A stretch of 61,756 bases of DNA from Paenibacillus peoriae KCTC 3763 (GCF_000236805.1 NZ_AGFX01000040.1:1-61756); one strand, 5' to 3'. Positions 1-8,218 are shown, numbered from the stretch's first letter. The notes: generated by a model not told the origin, from the sequence alone. A program made the numbers and translations.

Positions 1-56
1 AAACCTGCATCATGTCTTGCTTTGTTTCATCACCGCGTCTCAGCGACGACCTTTAT

Positions 57-85
57 AATATATCATCTCTTTTTAAGATTTGCAA
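57..85 (-). promoter_or_regulatory. Strong rRNA-type promoter firing out of the left edge
   Basis: On the minus strand there is a -35 TTGCAA (80-85), a 17-base spacer and a -10 TATATT (57-62). Just upstream (about 90-115) are A-tracts resembling an UP element. No gene follows within the window. In Bacillus the pdaB end of this gene cluster is followed by an rRNA operon, so this is inferred to be the promoter of a 16S-23S-5S operon lying to the left. The rRNA itself is not visible. Confidence 0.6.
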
Positions 86-195
86 GAGTTTTTTTAAAAT
101 CTTTTTTTTCGAGCAAATCCTTCAAAAAGGAACGAAAATTAATTTACCATGAATATAGAATAGAGTCAATACTTTTTTGCTCATAATATTATCTT

Positions 196-426
196 TCATT
201 GTTTGCTTTGAGGAACACGCCCTCTGCGGGCATATTTGGATAGTTCCTTAGCGGGTGCAAAGCGGGCATACATGCGAAAGACTGTTTTATACCGAAGTGC
301 TATTGCATAACGAATATCCTGGTCTAATCGGGTATCACTCATGTCAAGCAGCATTTCATCGAGTTCCTTACGAAGAACGTAGTCCAGTTCCTTGCATTCC
401 TTTTCGTTAAACAGCATTCCCAGCAT
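196..426 (-). CDS. Small hypothetical protein (76 aa)
   Basis: The 76-residue product is charged, rich in Leu, Arg and Glu, and predicted mostly helical, with no signal peptide or membrane segment. I do not recognise a family. A GGGAG ribosome-binding site lies about 9 bases before the ATG, and a SigA-like promoter lies about 30 bases upstream, which supports a real gene. The tail is basic and ends in a Gln/Ser/Lys stretch. It is the last gene before the presumed rRNA operon and could be a short regulatory or structural protein, but no function can be assigned. Confidence 0.6.
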   Translation of the reverse strand: MLGMLFNEKECKELDYVLRKELDEMLLDMSDTRLDQDIRYAIALRYKTVFRMYARFAPAKELSKYARRGRVPQSKQ

Positions 427-451
427 ATGACCATACTCCCTTATCAGCTTA

Positions 452-479
452 TTATTAGATAGTACTTATATTTGTCCAA
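452..479 (-). promoter_or_regulatory. Candidate SigA promoter for the 76-aa gene
   Basis: The -35 is TTGGAC (474-479), the spacer 16 bases and the -10 TAATAA (452-457). It overlaps a short direct repeat (an AGTTGGA-type unit present twice, about 474-493). The rest of 427-623 is AT-rich and shows no gene. Confidence 0.45.
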
Positions 480-623
480 CTAATTGTTCCAACTTTTACC
501 TATTTTTAAACTCAACTGCTAAGGTTCAAACTTCGTTAGATTCAACTCAGTGCTTTTTCTTTAAGCTCTCCCCTTTGTTATGTTCAATTTTCAGTAAATA
601 TATAAATAAATGACCATAATATT

Positions 624-1238
624 TTAATGCGACAATAAGCGATAAGTTATGCCACTCTCAATTGCGGCTGCGATAAGCAGCAAAATGACGGACCATATGG
701 ACACTGTCAACGTCTGTTTCATAAAGACCTCCCACGTTTGACCGTTCCCTTTTCGTTTCAGCCCCATGCTTGAGCCGATCGTAGACATTACTTTAATCCC
801 AAACTTCAATCCAAAGGCGCAAGCGATAATCAGAACAGGCAATTCAATCACGCCATGAGGAAGTAATCCTTTTACAACAACCTCATACATACTTCTTCCC
901 ATATCTGTCTGCAGATGCACTACAAATCCTAAAACCATTCCATTCATAATTAAAAATATAAACGGCACAATTCCAAATAAAGCCCCAACAAATATAACTA
1001 GCACACACTTGATGGCATTATTGAAAAAGATAAACACAAAAAAACTCCATTGAGGGTGATCAGACTGCTGTAAACGTTGAGCTACTCCACCCAAGCCTTC
1101 TATTTGTTGAGCTAGCATGGATTGGATAGCGCCTGTACTTAACCAGCCCACCACAATACTTATGCAAAAAAGAAGTGTAGAAACTAAAACTAGCCGTCTT
1201 GTCGTGTATAGATCATGAAGAAACGCTTTTAATCCCAT
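624..1238 (-). CDS. SpoIIM-family (COG1300) integral membrane protein
   Basis: The 204-residue protein has several hydrophobic segments: residues about 15-35, two or three between 65 and 115, about 125-150, and one near the C-terminus. It resembles the stage II sporulation protein M / DUF95 family. In Bacillus, SpoIIM works with SpoIID and SpoIIP in septal peptidoglycan thinning during engulfment. Many spore formers carry extra family members of unknown role, and this copy beside pdaB and gerD may be one of those rather than the true spoIIM. The start was chosen at ATG 1238, 9 bases after AGGAGGG. An in-frame ATG 17 codons upstream lacks a good site. It is divergent from pdaB. Confidence 0.75.
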   Translation of the reverse strand: MGLKAFLHDLYTTRRLVLVSTLLFCISIVVGWLSTGAIQSMLAQQIEGLGGVAQRLQQSDHPQWSFFVFIFFNNAIKCVLVIFVGALFGIVPFIFLIMNGMVLGFVVHLQTDMGRSMYEVVVKGLLPHGVIELPVLIIACAFGLKFGIKVMSTIGSSMGLKRKGNGQTWEVFMKQTLTVSIWSVILLLIAAAIESGITYRLLSH

Positions 1239-1338
1239 TCGATGTTTCCCTCCTGTTCGTCCATTGGCATAATTGACAACCCCCGGCATAGCTTTAAGTA
1301 AACAAGCACTTCCAGGATGAAAGGGGCATTATTATACT

Positions 1339-2118
1339 ATGAATTCTTTTTTCTATGTTTTGAACGGTAAAAAAATCAAACGGTTCTTTATCGTCATAGC
1401 TGCAGCCGTCTTTGCTATCGGGGTCATCTATGTAGAAACTGATAATGTTACCGTTTTTTCCGAGGAAGCACCAGCTGCGGTTTATAGTGTACCCACTGCC
1501 AAAAAGCTAATTGCCCTCACCTTTGACATCAGTTGGGGGGATAAGCGTACTGCTCCTATATTAAAGGTTCTTGAAGATAAAAAAGTGACCAAGGCCACTT
1601 TTTTTCTTTCTTCCCCGTGGAGCAAAACACATCCAGAGCTTGTGAATCAGATTAAAGACAGTGGATTTGAGATTGGAAGTCATGGACATAAACACGAAAA
1701 TTATAGCAACTTAAGCGACGAAGACATTCGTAAACAAATTTCAACGGCCCACACCACACTAACCGAGTTGACCGGACAAGCGCCGAAATTAATTCGTATG
1801 CCTAATGGGGACTTTGACAAAAGAGTCCTTCAGGTGGCAAGCACTCTAGGCTATAAAACCATTCAATGGGATACTGACTCCTTGGATTGGAAAAATCCTG
1901 GTACTCAGGTCATTATCGATCGTGTTGTAAATAAAGCTCATCCTGGTGACATCGTTCTTCTCCACGCCAGTGATTCCTGTAAACAAACTCATGAAGCACT
2001 GCCGGTTATTATCGACAAGTTGCGTGCACAAGGATATGAATTCGTAACGGTATCTGAACTTCTGCAACAGGGTACAGTAAAAGGCAAAGAGGTTCGCGAT
2101 CAGGTCATGGGTCTTTAA
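1339..2118 (+). CDS. pdaB: PdaB-type sporulation polysaccharide deacetylase
   Basis: The protein has 259 residues. A membrane anchor or signal segment spans about residues 14-32, followed by a NodB (carbohydrate esterase 4) domain. Visible motifs are TFDISWG (61-67), a His cluster around 115-119 (SHGHKH), RMPNGDFD near 153-160, DTDSLDW near 178-184 and LLHAS near 207-211. The second acidic residue of the usual TFDD motif is Ile, which is typical of the PdaB branch, so activity may be specialised. In B. subtilis PdaB is needed for spore cortex stability. The ribosome-binding site is weak and far from the ATG. It lies beside gerD, so both probably serve the late spore programme. Confidence 0.9.
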   Translation: MNSFFYVLNGKKIKRFFIVIAAAVFAIGVIYVETDNVTVFSEEAPAAVYSVPTAKKLIALTFDISWGDKRTAPILKVLEDKKVTKATFFLSSPWSKTHPELVNQIKDSGFEIGSHGHKHENYSNLSDEDIRKQISTAHTTLTELTGQAPKLIRMPNGDFDKRVLQVASTLGYKTIQWDTDSLDWKNPGTQVIIDRVVNKAHPGDIVLLHASDSCKQTHEALPVIIDKLRAQGYEFVTVSELLQQGTVKGKEVRDQVMGL

Positions 2119-2162
2119 GGAGTTATTTTACATCGTTCTCAGCAAAAAACCAAAAGTCGATC

Positions 2163-2193
2163 GACATATTTCTCCTCACTCATTCGCATACTA
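2163..2193 (+). promoter_or_regulatory. SigG-type promoter of gerD
   Basis: The -10 CATACTA (2187-2193) matches the forespore sigma-G consensus. An 18-base spacer separates it from a -35-like GACATA (2163-2168). It ends about 30 bases before the gerD ATG. gerD is known to be SigG-dependent in B. subtilis, which fits. The match is by eye only. Confidence 0.6.
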
Positions 2194-2224
2194 TCCACAT
2201 TCATGATGAAGGAGGAATACGGCC

Positions 2225-2989
2225 ATGAATTGGACTCGTTTGCGATTTGTCAGCATGATATGCGTACTGGGCGTTGCACTAAGCGGCTGTGGCTCGGATC
2301 AGAGTTCTGGATCTCCCCAGAACAGTTATAAAGAGACGAAAACGATGGTAGTCGATATCTTAAAAAGTGATGATGGAAAAAAAGCCATAGAAGAGGCTTT
2401 GACTGGTCAAAGCAGTTCCTCCAAGGAAGGGCAATCCGGACAAAGTGGTGAAGGAAGCGGGGGGGAAGGGGGTTCTGGTGGGAGTTCTGGTGGAGCTTCT
2501 GGTGGCAGCATGGGAATGAAGATGCTTATGCCTACGCAATCAGCTGAGCAGATGAAAGTCGCAGTCAAGGATACTTTGATTTCACCCGAGTATAAAAAAG
2601 AAATCGAAAAAATCATGACTGATCCGCGCTTTGCCGGAGAATTTGCCAAAGCGATCAATAGCCAAAACAAACAGCTGCATATGCAGCTTATAAAGGACCC
2701 ATCCTATCAAAAATCTATTGAATCCATGCTCAAGTCGCCAGAACTGACCAAGATGTACATGGACCTGACTAAAACCCCTGAATATCGCAAACAAGCGATG
2801 ACCGTCATGCATGATGCTATGCAAAGTCCGATTTTCCGACTTGAGGTTATGAATTTACTCAAAACCGTCGTACAAGAGGAGCTCCAGCCTAAGGTTGAGA
2901 AAAAAGGTGGTGGCGGAGCAAGCGGCAGCAAGCAAGGTGGCGGGGAAGGCACTAGTGGTGGTCAAGGCGAACAAGGAGGAGGCCAATAA
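2225..2989 (+). CDS. gerD: Spore germination lipoprotein GerD
   Basis: This is a 254-residue lipoprotein with signal peptide and lipobox ALSGC, lipidated Cys at residue 22. The helical core (about 105-225) matches GerD, a scaffold that clusters germinant receptors in the spore inner membrane. Two low-complexity stretches flank the core: a Ser/Gly-rich linker (about 62-103) and a Gly/Ser/Gln-rich tail (about 228-254). AGGAGG lies 9 bases before the ATG, and a SigG-like promoter precedes it. It is convergent with salA and shares a bidirectional terminator with it. Confidence 0.92.
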   Translation: MNWTRLRFVSMICVLGVALSGCGSDQSSGSPQNSYKETKTMVVDILKSDDGKKAIEEALTGQSSSSKEGQSGQSGEGSGGEGGSGGSSGGASGGSMGMKMLMPTQSAEQMKVAVKDTLISPEYKKEIEKIMTDPRFAGEFAKAINSQNKQLHMQLIKDPSYQKSIESMLKSPELTKMYMDLTKTPEYRKQAMTVMHDAMQSPIFRLEVMNLLKTVVQEELQPKVEKKGGGGASGSKQGGGEGTSGGQGEQGGGQ

Positions 2990-2990
2990 T

Positions 2991-3022
2991 AAAAAGGCTG
3001 GTTACGCAACCAGCCTTTTTTT
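2991..3022. terminator. Bidirectional terminator between gerD and salA
   Basis: A stem AAGGCTGGTT / AACCAGCCTT with loop ACGC is flanked by A-runs on the left and T-runs on the right. It can therefore stop gerD (plus) and salA (minus) transcripts. Confidence 0.9.
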
Positions 3023-3023
3023 C

Positions 3024-4130
3024 TTATTCAAATTCAGCATGTAACGCCGTAATCTGAGCTGCGATATCGTTATAAATAGCACCCGTTGCCGATTCAGATT
3101 TATATACTGAAGGCGAAAAATCAGCTTCTGATGGATGATTATCCGGGATCCCCAATGGAATTTGGGCCAGCAGTTTGGTATGGAGGGTATCGGCCAGCAT
3201 AGCTCCTCCCCCGCGACCAAAAACATAATCCTTTTCGCCGGTAGAGGATACATAATAGGACATATTCTCTACCACGCCAATGACCTTATGATCCGTTTGA
3301 AGCGCCATGGCCCCTGCTCGTGCTGCCACAAAGGCAGCTGTCGCATGAGGGGTAGTGACAATGATTTCTTCACTCTGCGGAATCATTTGATGTACGTCAA
3401 GCGCTATATCCCCGGTACCCGGTGGTAAATCGAGTATCATATAGTCCAGCTTCCCCCATTGGACATCGCTAAAGAACTGTCTAAGCATTCTTCCCAGCAT
3501 GGGACCTCTCCAGATGACGGGATTGTTCTCCCTGACAAAGAAGCCCATAGACATGAGCTTAACACCAAATCTCTCCACTGGCTGAATAATCCCTTCTTCT
3601 ACCGAAGGAACGTCCTCTGTCCCAATCATATCCGGTACACTAAATCCATAAATATCGGCATCGATCAAACCGACACGTTGGCCTTGCCTAGCCAAAGCAG
3701 CCGCTAAATTTACAGCTACCGTTGATTTCCCTACACCACCTTTTCCGCTCGCAATGGCAATAAACCGAACTCCAGATGATGGATCAAGCAGTTCATGTTG
3801 TTCCATACCAGCAGCATGTCCCTTGGTCAAGACCGGGTCAACCGCTGACTCGGAATCATCTTCTGTTTGAACAGCGGATCTTTCATGCTCAGAGGCTTCC
3901 CGAATACGAATATGAACGTGCCTCAGCCCCGCCTCTTCCAACGTCTGACGGATTTCCCGCTCCAAATCTGCCTGCGCCCCTTCCTCCGCATTCAAACTAA
4001 CCACGGTCAAGGATACGCGTTCTTCTTTTACAACAACATCCCGAATAAAATGAAGATCGACCAGACGACGGCCCGTGTGAGGCTCTCGTACCTGTTGAAG
4101 TAGCTCTATAACCTGCTCTCTAGATTGCAT
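3024..4130 (-). CDS. salA: Mrp/ApbC-family P-loop ATPase SalA
   Basis: This 368-residue protein has an N-terminal MIP18/DUF59-like domain (about 1-80), a linker, and an Mrp/NBP35 ATPase domain with the deviant Walker A SGKGGVGKST (128-137) and PPGTGD switch. The CxxC pair that holds an Fe-S cluster in many Mrp proteins is missing after the ENMSYY motif; the corresponding stretch has Ser-Ser. That fits SalA, which in B. subtilis is an ATP-dependent regulator of scoC rather than an Fe-S carrier. It follows cwlD by 60 bases and is probably co-transcribed. AGAGGTG precedes the ATG. A cytoplasmic role is inferred. Confidence 0.88.
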   Translation of the reverse strand: MQSREQVIELLQQVREPHTGRRLVDLHFIRDVVVKEERVSLTVVSLNAEEGAQADLEREIRQTLEEAGLRHVHIRIREASEHERSAVQTEDDSESAVDPVLTKGHAAGMEQHELLDPSSGVRFIAIASGKGGVGKSTVAVNLAAALARQGQRVGLIDADIYGFSVPDMIGTEDVPSVEEGIIQPVERFGVKLMSMGFFVRENNPVIWRGPMLGRMLRQFFSDVQWGKLDYMILDLPPGTGDIALDVHQMIPQSEEIIVTTPHATAAFVAARAGAMALQTDHKVIGVVENMSYYVSSTGEKDYVFGRGGGAMLADTLHTKLLAQIPLGIPDNHPSEADFSPSVYKSESATGAIYNDIAAQITALHAEFE

Positions 4131-4190
4131 GAATAATCAGCACCTCTGCTTCAGTGAATTTACGTAGTTGTCAACAATTACAGTATACCA

Positions 4191-4964
4191 CTATCTGGCT
4201 TTAGGTGCTGACGATGTCACCTTCTCCCCGGCGCTATAACGCAAAATTCCTTTATAGACGGATGCTGCCACCTGCCTCTGATAGGCTACATCACTCAGTC
4301 GCCGGGCTTCCTCAGGATGGGATAAAAATCCGACCTCTACGAGAGCTGATGGCATTTTGAGGGCCTTTAACAAATACACCGTGTTCACGGTCTTGGCCAC
4401 TCTATTCGTATTTTCCAGATTGCGCTTGATCTCCTCCTGAATAAGGGAAGCCAAATTTTCATTATCCTCATGGTTGGGAACATAAAAGGTTTGAGCTCCA
4501 CTCCAACGACTGGATGGGATGCTGTTCATGTGAATGCTCAAAAAAAGATCCGCTTTATGCTCCTCAATCATGCGCACACGTTGTTTTAGATCCTCTGTTT
4601 TTCTTCTGGCATAGCTTTTGGTTTCTGGCAGCGCCAGATCACGGTCATCCTCGCGTGTCATGACAACAACAGCTCCTGCTTGTTGTAAGTAATCCCGCAA
4701 ATAAAAAGCAATCGCCAAATTAATGTCCTTTTCAATGACACCCCCTTTGCTTACTGCCCCTCCATCAGGCCCTCCATGTCCTGCATCTATAGCAATGACT
4801 TTACCCGCGAGCGGAAGACTCCAATGAGTCCAGGCTCTCGAAGCAGGTATCTCATACAAAGCCAGCACAATAAACAGAACGGCAAGACAACAGCCCAATA
4901 GCATTTTTTGCAGCGTCCGATAGCGAATCCACAGTGTAACCTGGTGTTTATTATTTTTTTGCAT
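4191..4964 (-). CDS. cwlD: N-acetylmuramoyl-L-alanine amidase CwlD
   Basis: The 257-residue protein has one N-terminal membrane segment (about 20-40) and an Amidase_3 domain. Likely zinc ligands are His63 (DAGHGG), Glu78 and His145 (SIHMNS), and the catalytic Glu is near 210 (VEVGF). CwlD cleaves the stem peptide from muramic acid so that PdaA can make muramic delta-lactam in spore cortex. GGAGG lies 9 bases before the ATG but is inside the 3' arm of the sat terminator hairpin (see the hairpin and promoter entries). salA follows. The likely regulator is SigE in the mother cell. Confidence 0.93.
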   Translation of the reverse strand: MQKNNKHQVTLWIRYRTLQKMLLGCCLAVLFIVLALYEIPASRAWTHWSLPLAGKVIAIDAGHGGPDGGAVSKGGVIEKDINLAIAFYLRDYLQQAGAVVVMTREDDRDLALPETKSYARRKTEDLKQRVRMIEEHKADLFLSIHMNSIPSSRWSGAQTFYVPNHEDNENLASLIQEEIKRNLENTNRVAKTVNTVYLLKALKMPSALVEVGFLSHPEEARRLSDVAYQRQVAASVYKGILRYSAGEKVTSSAPKAR

Positions 4965-5018
4965 AACAAAACGCCTCCGTCCTATACAGATACTAATGAT
5001 CTATATGGGACGAGGCGT
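4965..5018 (-). terminator. sat-cysH terminator whose 3' arm contains the cwlD ribosome-binding site
   Basis: On the minus strand, 5018-4999 pairs with 4991-4971: 7 bp, a one-base bulge, 4 bp, one mismatch, then 8 bp, with a 7-base loop (4998-4992). TTTTGTT follows. It lies 15 bases after the sat stop, so it should end the cysH-sat transcript. The cwlD GGAGG (4978-4974) is fully paired in the 3' arm. Confidence 0.85.
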
Positions 5019-5028
5019 GTAAATAGTA
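5000..5028 (-). promoter_or_regulatory. SigE-like promoter of cwlD inside the terminator
   Basis: The -35 TACTATT (5028-5022), 14-base spacer and -10 CATATAGA (5007-5000) resemble the SigE consensus. The predicted start is about 4998-4993, in the hairpin loop, so this transcript would lack the 5' arm and leave the cwlD ribosome-binding site free. cwlD is SigE-controlled in B. subtilis. Confidence 0.5.
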
Positions 5029-5032
5029 CAAC

Positions 5033-6202
5033 TCAGGAGTGAACAAATTCTTTCATGCCCTCTATCAGCACTTCGGCGACTTCTGGTCGTGTAAACTCAG
5101 GCGGCGGGCATACCCCGGAGCGTAACAATTGCCGTACTTTGGTGCCCGAGAGCGTCAAATGGTGCTCCTTGGGATGAGGACAGGTTTTGCTTGAAGCCAT
5201 ATTCCCACAACGGGTGCAATAAAAGCTGTGTTCGAAGAATAATGGAGTAATTGCCAGTTCCTCAGGAGTAAAATTCCTGAAAATTTCCTGCGCTTCATAA
5301 GTACCATAATAGTCTCCTACACCGGCGTGATCTCTTCCAACAATAAAATGGGTGCAGCCATAGTTTTTCCGTACAATAGCGTGGAAAATTGCCTCTCTCG
5401 GGCCAGCATATCGCATGGCAGCAGGAAACACACCCAGAAAGGTCCGTTCCGCCGGATAATAATGCTCCAGCAGCACCAGGTAGCTCTTCATGCGCACATC
5501 TGCTGGAACATCATCTGACTTGGTTTCACCGACGAGCGGATTGAGAAATAGTCCATCAACAATTTCCATCGCACTTTTCTGGATATACTCATGCGCACGG
5601 TGTACCGGATTACGCGTTTGGAAGCCGACTACTGTTTTCCAGCCCTTTTCAGCAAAATAATCGCGTGTCTGTGCTGGTGTGTAATAAAAATCGCTAAATT
5701 GCGCAGGCTCAGGTCGATTCAGTACTTGCACAGAGCCTCCCACATAGGTGGATGGTCGGTCCAGCAGTTTTTTTACGCCAGGATGAGCCGAATCATTCGT
5801 CTTGAATACACGTCTGGCTTCCTCGGCTTGATCAACCTGATAAATACTTTCAATATCAAGCACTGCATAGATGGTTCCGTCTGTTTCACCTACCAAAGCG
5901 ACCTGCTGACCTACGCTGAGTTCACTGGCTATGCTCTCCGTAATTGCAAGTGTAATGGGAATACTCCAGACCGTACCGTCGGCAAGACGCATATCCGTAA
6001 CTACCGACTGATAATCAGACTCATTCATAAACCCGGTCAATGGGGAGAACGCCCCCACCCCAATCAAATCCAGGTCAGAAATAGTCCACGAGTTTACTCG
6101 AATAGGAAACAATTCACGTGCAGCCTGCAAAAGGGCTTTTTGCTCCGGGCCTGTGATGATTCTATCAACTAGTGTTCCGCCATGCGGAAGAATTGCAGTC
6201 AT
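5033..6202 (-). CDS. sat: Sulfate adenylyltransferase (ATP sulfurylase)
   Basis: Sat makes adenosine 5'-phosphosulfate and pyrophosphate from ATP and sulfate, the first step of assimilatory sulfate reduction. The 389-residue protein shows the nucleotide-binding [10 protein letters not shown] motif (about 195-204) and GRDHAG (about 289-294). A Cys-rich patch (CTRCG...C) lies near residue 325. Start ATG 6202 was chosen because AAAGGAAG precedes it; the in-frame ATG six codons earlier has no site. It is 52 bases downstream of cysH and probably co-transcribed. The pair sits between rpsI and cwlD, where B. subtilis has ybaJ-ybaK. Confidence 0.93.
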   Translation of the reverse strand: MTAILPHGGTLVDRIITGPEQKALLQAARELFPIRVNSWTISDLDLIGVGAFSPLTGFMNESDYQSVVTDMRLADGTVWSIPITLAITESIASELSVGQQVALVGETDGTIYAVLDIESIYQVDQAEEARRVFKTNDSAHPGVKKLLDRPSTYVGGSVQVLNRPEPAQFSDFYYTPAQTRDYFAEKGWKTVVGFQTRNPVHRAHEYIQKSAMEIVDGLFLNPLVGETKSDDVPADVRMKSYLVLLEHYYPAERTFLGVFPAAMRYAGPREAIFHAIVRKNYGCTHFIVGRDHAGVGDYYGTYEAQEIFRNFTPEELAITPLFFEHSFYCTRCGNMASSKTCPHPKEHHLTLSGTKVRQLLRSGVCPPPEFTRPEVAEVLIEGMKEFVHS

Positions 6203-6254
6203 AACGAACTTCCTTTCCATTCATAAATATGATTCAAAGCTAATGAGCACATTT

Positions 6255-6947
6255 TTATTGATGGAGCCCGCATTCGGTTTTCTCATTGCCTGACCAGCGT
6301 CCTGCACGAGGATCTTCACCAGGCAGAACTTGTCGTGTGCACTGTTCACATCCGATGCTTGGATAATTGCGGTCATGCAATGGATTATAGAAAACGTTAT
6401 GAGTATGAATATAATTCCATACGTCTTCTGATGTCCAGCTCGCCAGTGGATTGAATTTAACAAGTCCAAATTTCTGGTCATACTCAACCTTTTTGGCATT
6501 CGCACGGGTTGGAGCCTGGTAGCGGCGAATACCGGTAATCCATGCATCGTACTGAGATAAAATGCGTGTCAGCGGCTCAACTTTGCGTATACCGCAGCAA
6601 GTGTTGGGATCTGATTTCCACAACTCCTCTCCATGCTCAGCCGCTTGCTCTTCGGGAGTAATCAAGGGAGATACCCGGACAAAATCCAAGTTATATTTAG
6701 CCTTGATCTGATCTCGTGTATCGTACGTTTCTTGAAAATGAAAGTCAGTGTCCAGATAAAAGATGTCGGTGGAGGGGCTAATTTTTTGCAGCATATCTAC
6801 AAGTACTACATCTTCCGCTCCAAAGCTACAAGCAAAGGTAAGATTAGGGAATGTTTGAATAGCATACTGGATAATTTCCTCCGGCGTCGCCTCTTCCAGC
6901 TCAATCGCCTTGATCTTGATCAAAGCTTCTTTCTCCAATAAGTTCAT
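6255..6947 (-). CDS. cysH: Adenylyl-sulfate/phosphoadenylyl-sulfate reductase
   Basis: CysH reduces APS or PAPS to sulfite using thioredoxin. The 230-residue protein has the SFGAED PP-loop start near 41, the Cys pair CC at 117-118 and CEQC at 200-203, which together bind the [4Fe-4S] cluster of APS-type reductases, and the C-terminal catalytic motif ECGLH (Cys226). The start was set at ATG 6947, 10 bases after GGAGG; the longer in-frame start lacks one. Followed by sat, so the two give APS then sulfite. A SigA-like promoter lies about 80 bases upstream. I saw no SAM riboswitch there. Confidence 0.92.
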   Translation of the reverse strand: MNLLEKEALIKIKAIELEEATPEEIIQYAIQTFPNLTFACSFGAEDVVLVDMLQKISPSTDIFYLDTDFHFQETYDTRDQIKAKYNLDFVRVSPLITPEEQAAEHGEELWKSDPNTCCGIRKVEPLTRILSQYDAWITGIRRYQAPTRANAKKVEYDQKFGLVKFNPLASWTSEDVWNYIHTHNVFYNPLHDRNYPSIGCEQCTRQVLPGEDPRAGRWSGNEKTECGLHQ

Positions 6948-7025
6948 TATTAATGCGCCTCCGTCTGAAGATTCATAAATAAATGCCAGATTCACAATAC
7001 CAACTAAACTAATAAGAATAAGTAA

Positions 7026-7053
7026 AGTATAAAACTTTCGTATTTATTGTCAA
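7026..7053 (-). promoter_or_regulatory. SigA promoter of cysH-sat
   Basis: The -35 is TTGACA (7048-7053), the spacer 16 bases and the -10 TATACT (7026-7031). The surrounding AT-rich sequence could hold a CymR or other sulfur-regulator site, but I cannot identify one with confidence. Confidence 0.65.
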
Positions 7054-7647
7054 TCCACAGTAATTTATTCCAATATGAATACTCCCCAGCTTGAAATCAG
7101 CAGGAACGTTGTTCTGACAGCATTCTAAAGTACTATCCTCCGCATCCGGCCAGGTTCATTGGCTTTATATAAAATATTCTTATAGAACTCATTTGCGAAT
7201 GATCCGCGAGTTAAACTACAATCCATTTATTTTCAGTAGGGAACACCACCCAAATCAAATTGTGTTATGTATACAATATAAAGTGATCACGAGTATATTA
7301 ATTGTTTGCTGATTTTGCAGTGCTCAGACGCTTCAGTTTCCCACAAGCCGATCCATGAACAAAATTAGACTATGGCTTCATTCACAAATCCATCGTGCCT
7401 AAGATCCCATGTTTTGATGGCTAGAAGCTATCTCTTCGTGATAGTGAACACAAGGTAGTCTGGGTTTCCCCCAGTTATCGTGGTCAAATCGATGAGTAGT
7501 AATCCTTAGGAATCGAATGCTGAGCGACAGCAAGCCACTAAAAGTAGCATAAGGCATTTATAAAGCAATAAAATTGAAATGGATGAGCGAGGCTATTACA
7601 TGAAGGAAAGGATGGAAAATGAAAATCAACGGGAATGGGTATAACAC
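7054..7647. other. Gene-poor interval; possible relic or structured RNA
   Basis: This stretch between the cysH promoter and rpsI has no reading frame of useful length on either strand. From about 7320 it changes character. Two neighbouring hairpins are visible at 7426-7446 (GCTATC / GATAGT) and 7459-7473 (CTGGG / CCCAG), followed by stop-rich sequence with short coding-like scraps on the plus strand. It could be the noncoding end of a decayed mobile element or an unannotated RNA. No terminal inverted repeats or transposase motif could be recognised. Confidence 0.3.
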
Positions 7648-7758
7648 ATGGGGGCAAACAGCCTCAATGAACAAACGACTGCTACGTTTCAAAATACATT
7701 GAGATTTAATTTAAGATCAAATGTGGTCAAAAATGATACGGTCACAGACACTTTTTAG
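7648..7758 (+). CDS. Doubtful 36-aa open reading frame
   Basis: A plus-strand ATG frame of 36 codons ends just before the rpsI terminator. The product is rich in Asn and Thr with no recognised motif. There is no clear ribosome-binding site. It may be the remnant of a longer gene in the adjacent relic-like interval or simply chance. Confidence 0.15.
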   Translation: MGANSLNEQTTATFQNTLRFNLRSNVVKNDTVTDTF

Positions 7759-7761
7759 CAT

Positions 7762-7795
7762 AAAAAGACCCCCAACCAATAGGTTGAGAGTCTTT
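7762..7795 (-). terminator. Terminator of the truA/rplM-rpsI unit
   Basis: On the minus strand AAAGACTCTCAACC and GGTTGGGGGTCTTT form a long stem around TATT, followed by TTTTTA. It lies directly after the rpsI stop. Confidence 0.92.
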
Positions 7796-7806
7796 GAACG
7801 TGAAAA

Positions 7807-8199
7807 TTAACGTTTCGAGAATTGTGGTGCACGACGAGCAGCTTTGAGACCGTATTTCTTACGCTCTTTCATACGTGGATCACGAGTCAGGAAACCTGCT
7901 TTTTTCAAAGCTGGACGGAATTCCGGATCTGCTTTCAACAGAGCACGTGAAATACCGTGGCGAATTGCGCCTGCTTGACCAGAGATACCACCGCCATGAG
8001 CGATAACGAGTACGTCATAGCTACCAATTGTTTCTGTCAGGTTCAATGGTTGTTTAACAATCAGTTTGAGTGTTTCCAAACCGAAATATTCATTAATATC
8101 ACGCTTGTTGATGACAATGCGTCCTTCACCCGGTACGAGACGAACACGAGCTACCGAATGTTTACGACGACCTGTCCCATAGTATTGTACTTGTGCCAT
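7807..8199 (-). CDS. rpsI: 30S ribosomal protein S9
   Basis: The 130-residue protein has the usual length, with the YYGTGRRK start, [14 protein letters not shown] segment and basic C-terminal tail ending [17 protein letters not shown], whose last Arg contacts P-site tRNA. It follows rplM by 19 bases with its own GGAGG site. The pair is the standard L13-S9 unit, ended by a terminator. Confidence 0.98.
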   Translation of the reverse strand: MAQVQYYGTGRRKHSVARVRLVPGEGRIVINKRDINEYFGLETLKLIVKQPLNLTETIGSYDVLVIAHGGGISGQAGAIRHGISRALLKADPEFRPALKKAGFLTRDPRMKERKKYGLKAARRAPQFSKR

Positions 8200-8218
8200 G
8201 AAACTGTCCTCCTTTTAA

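Noticed and set aside
2407-2670. Pro-rich minus-strand frame inside gerD
   Set aside because: Antisense of Gly/Ser codons in the GerD linker.
6948-7060. SAM (S-box) riboswitch upstream of cysH
   Set aside because: None of its conserved blocks are present, only a plain promoter and AT-rich leader.
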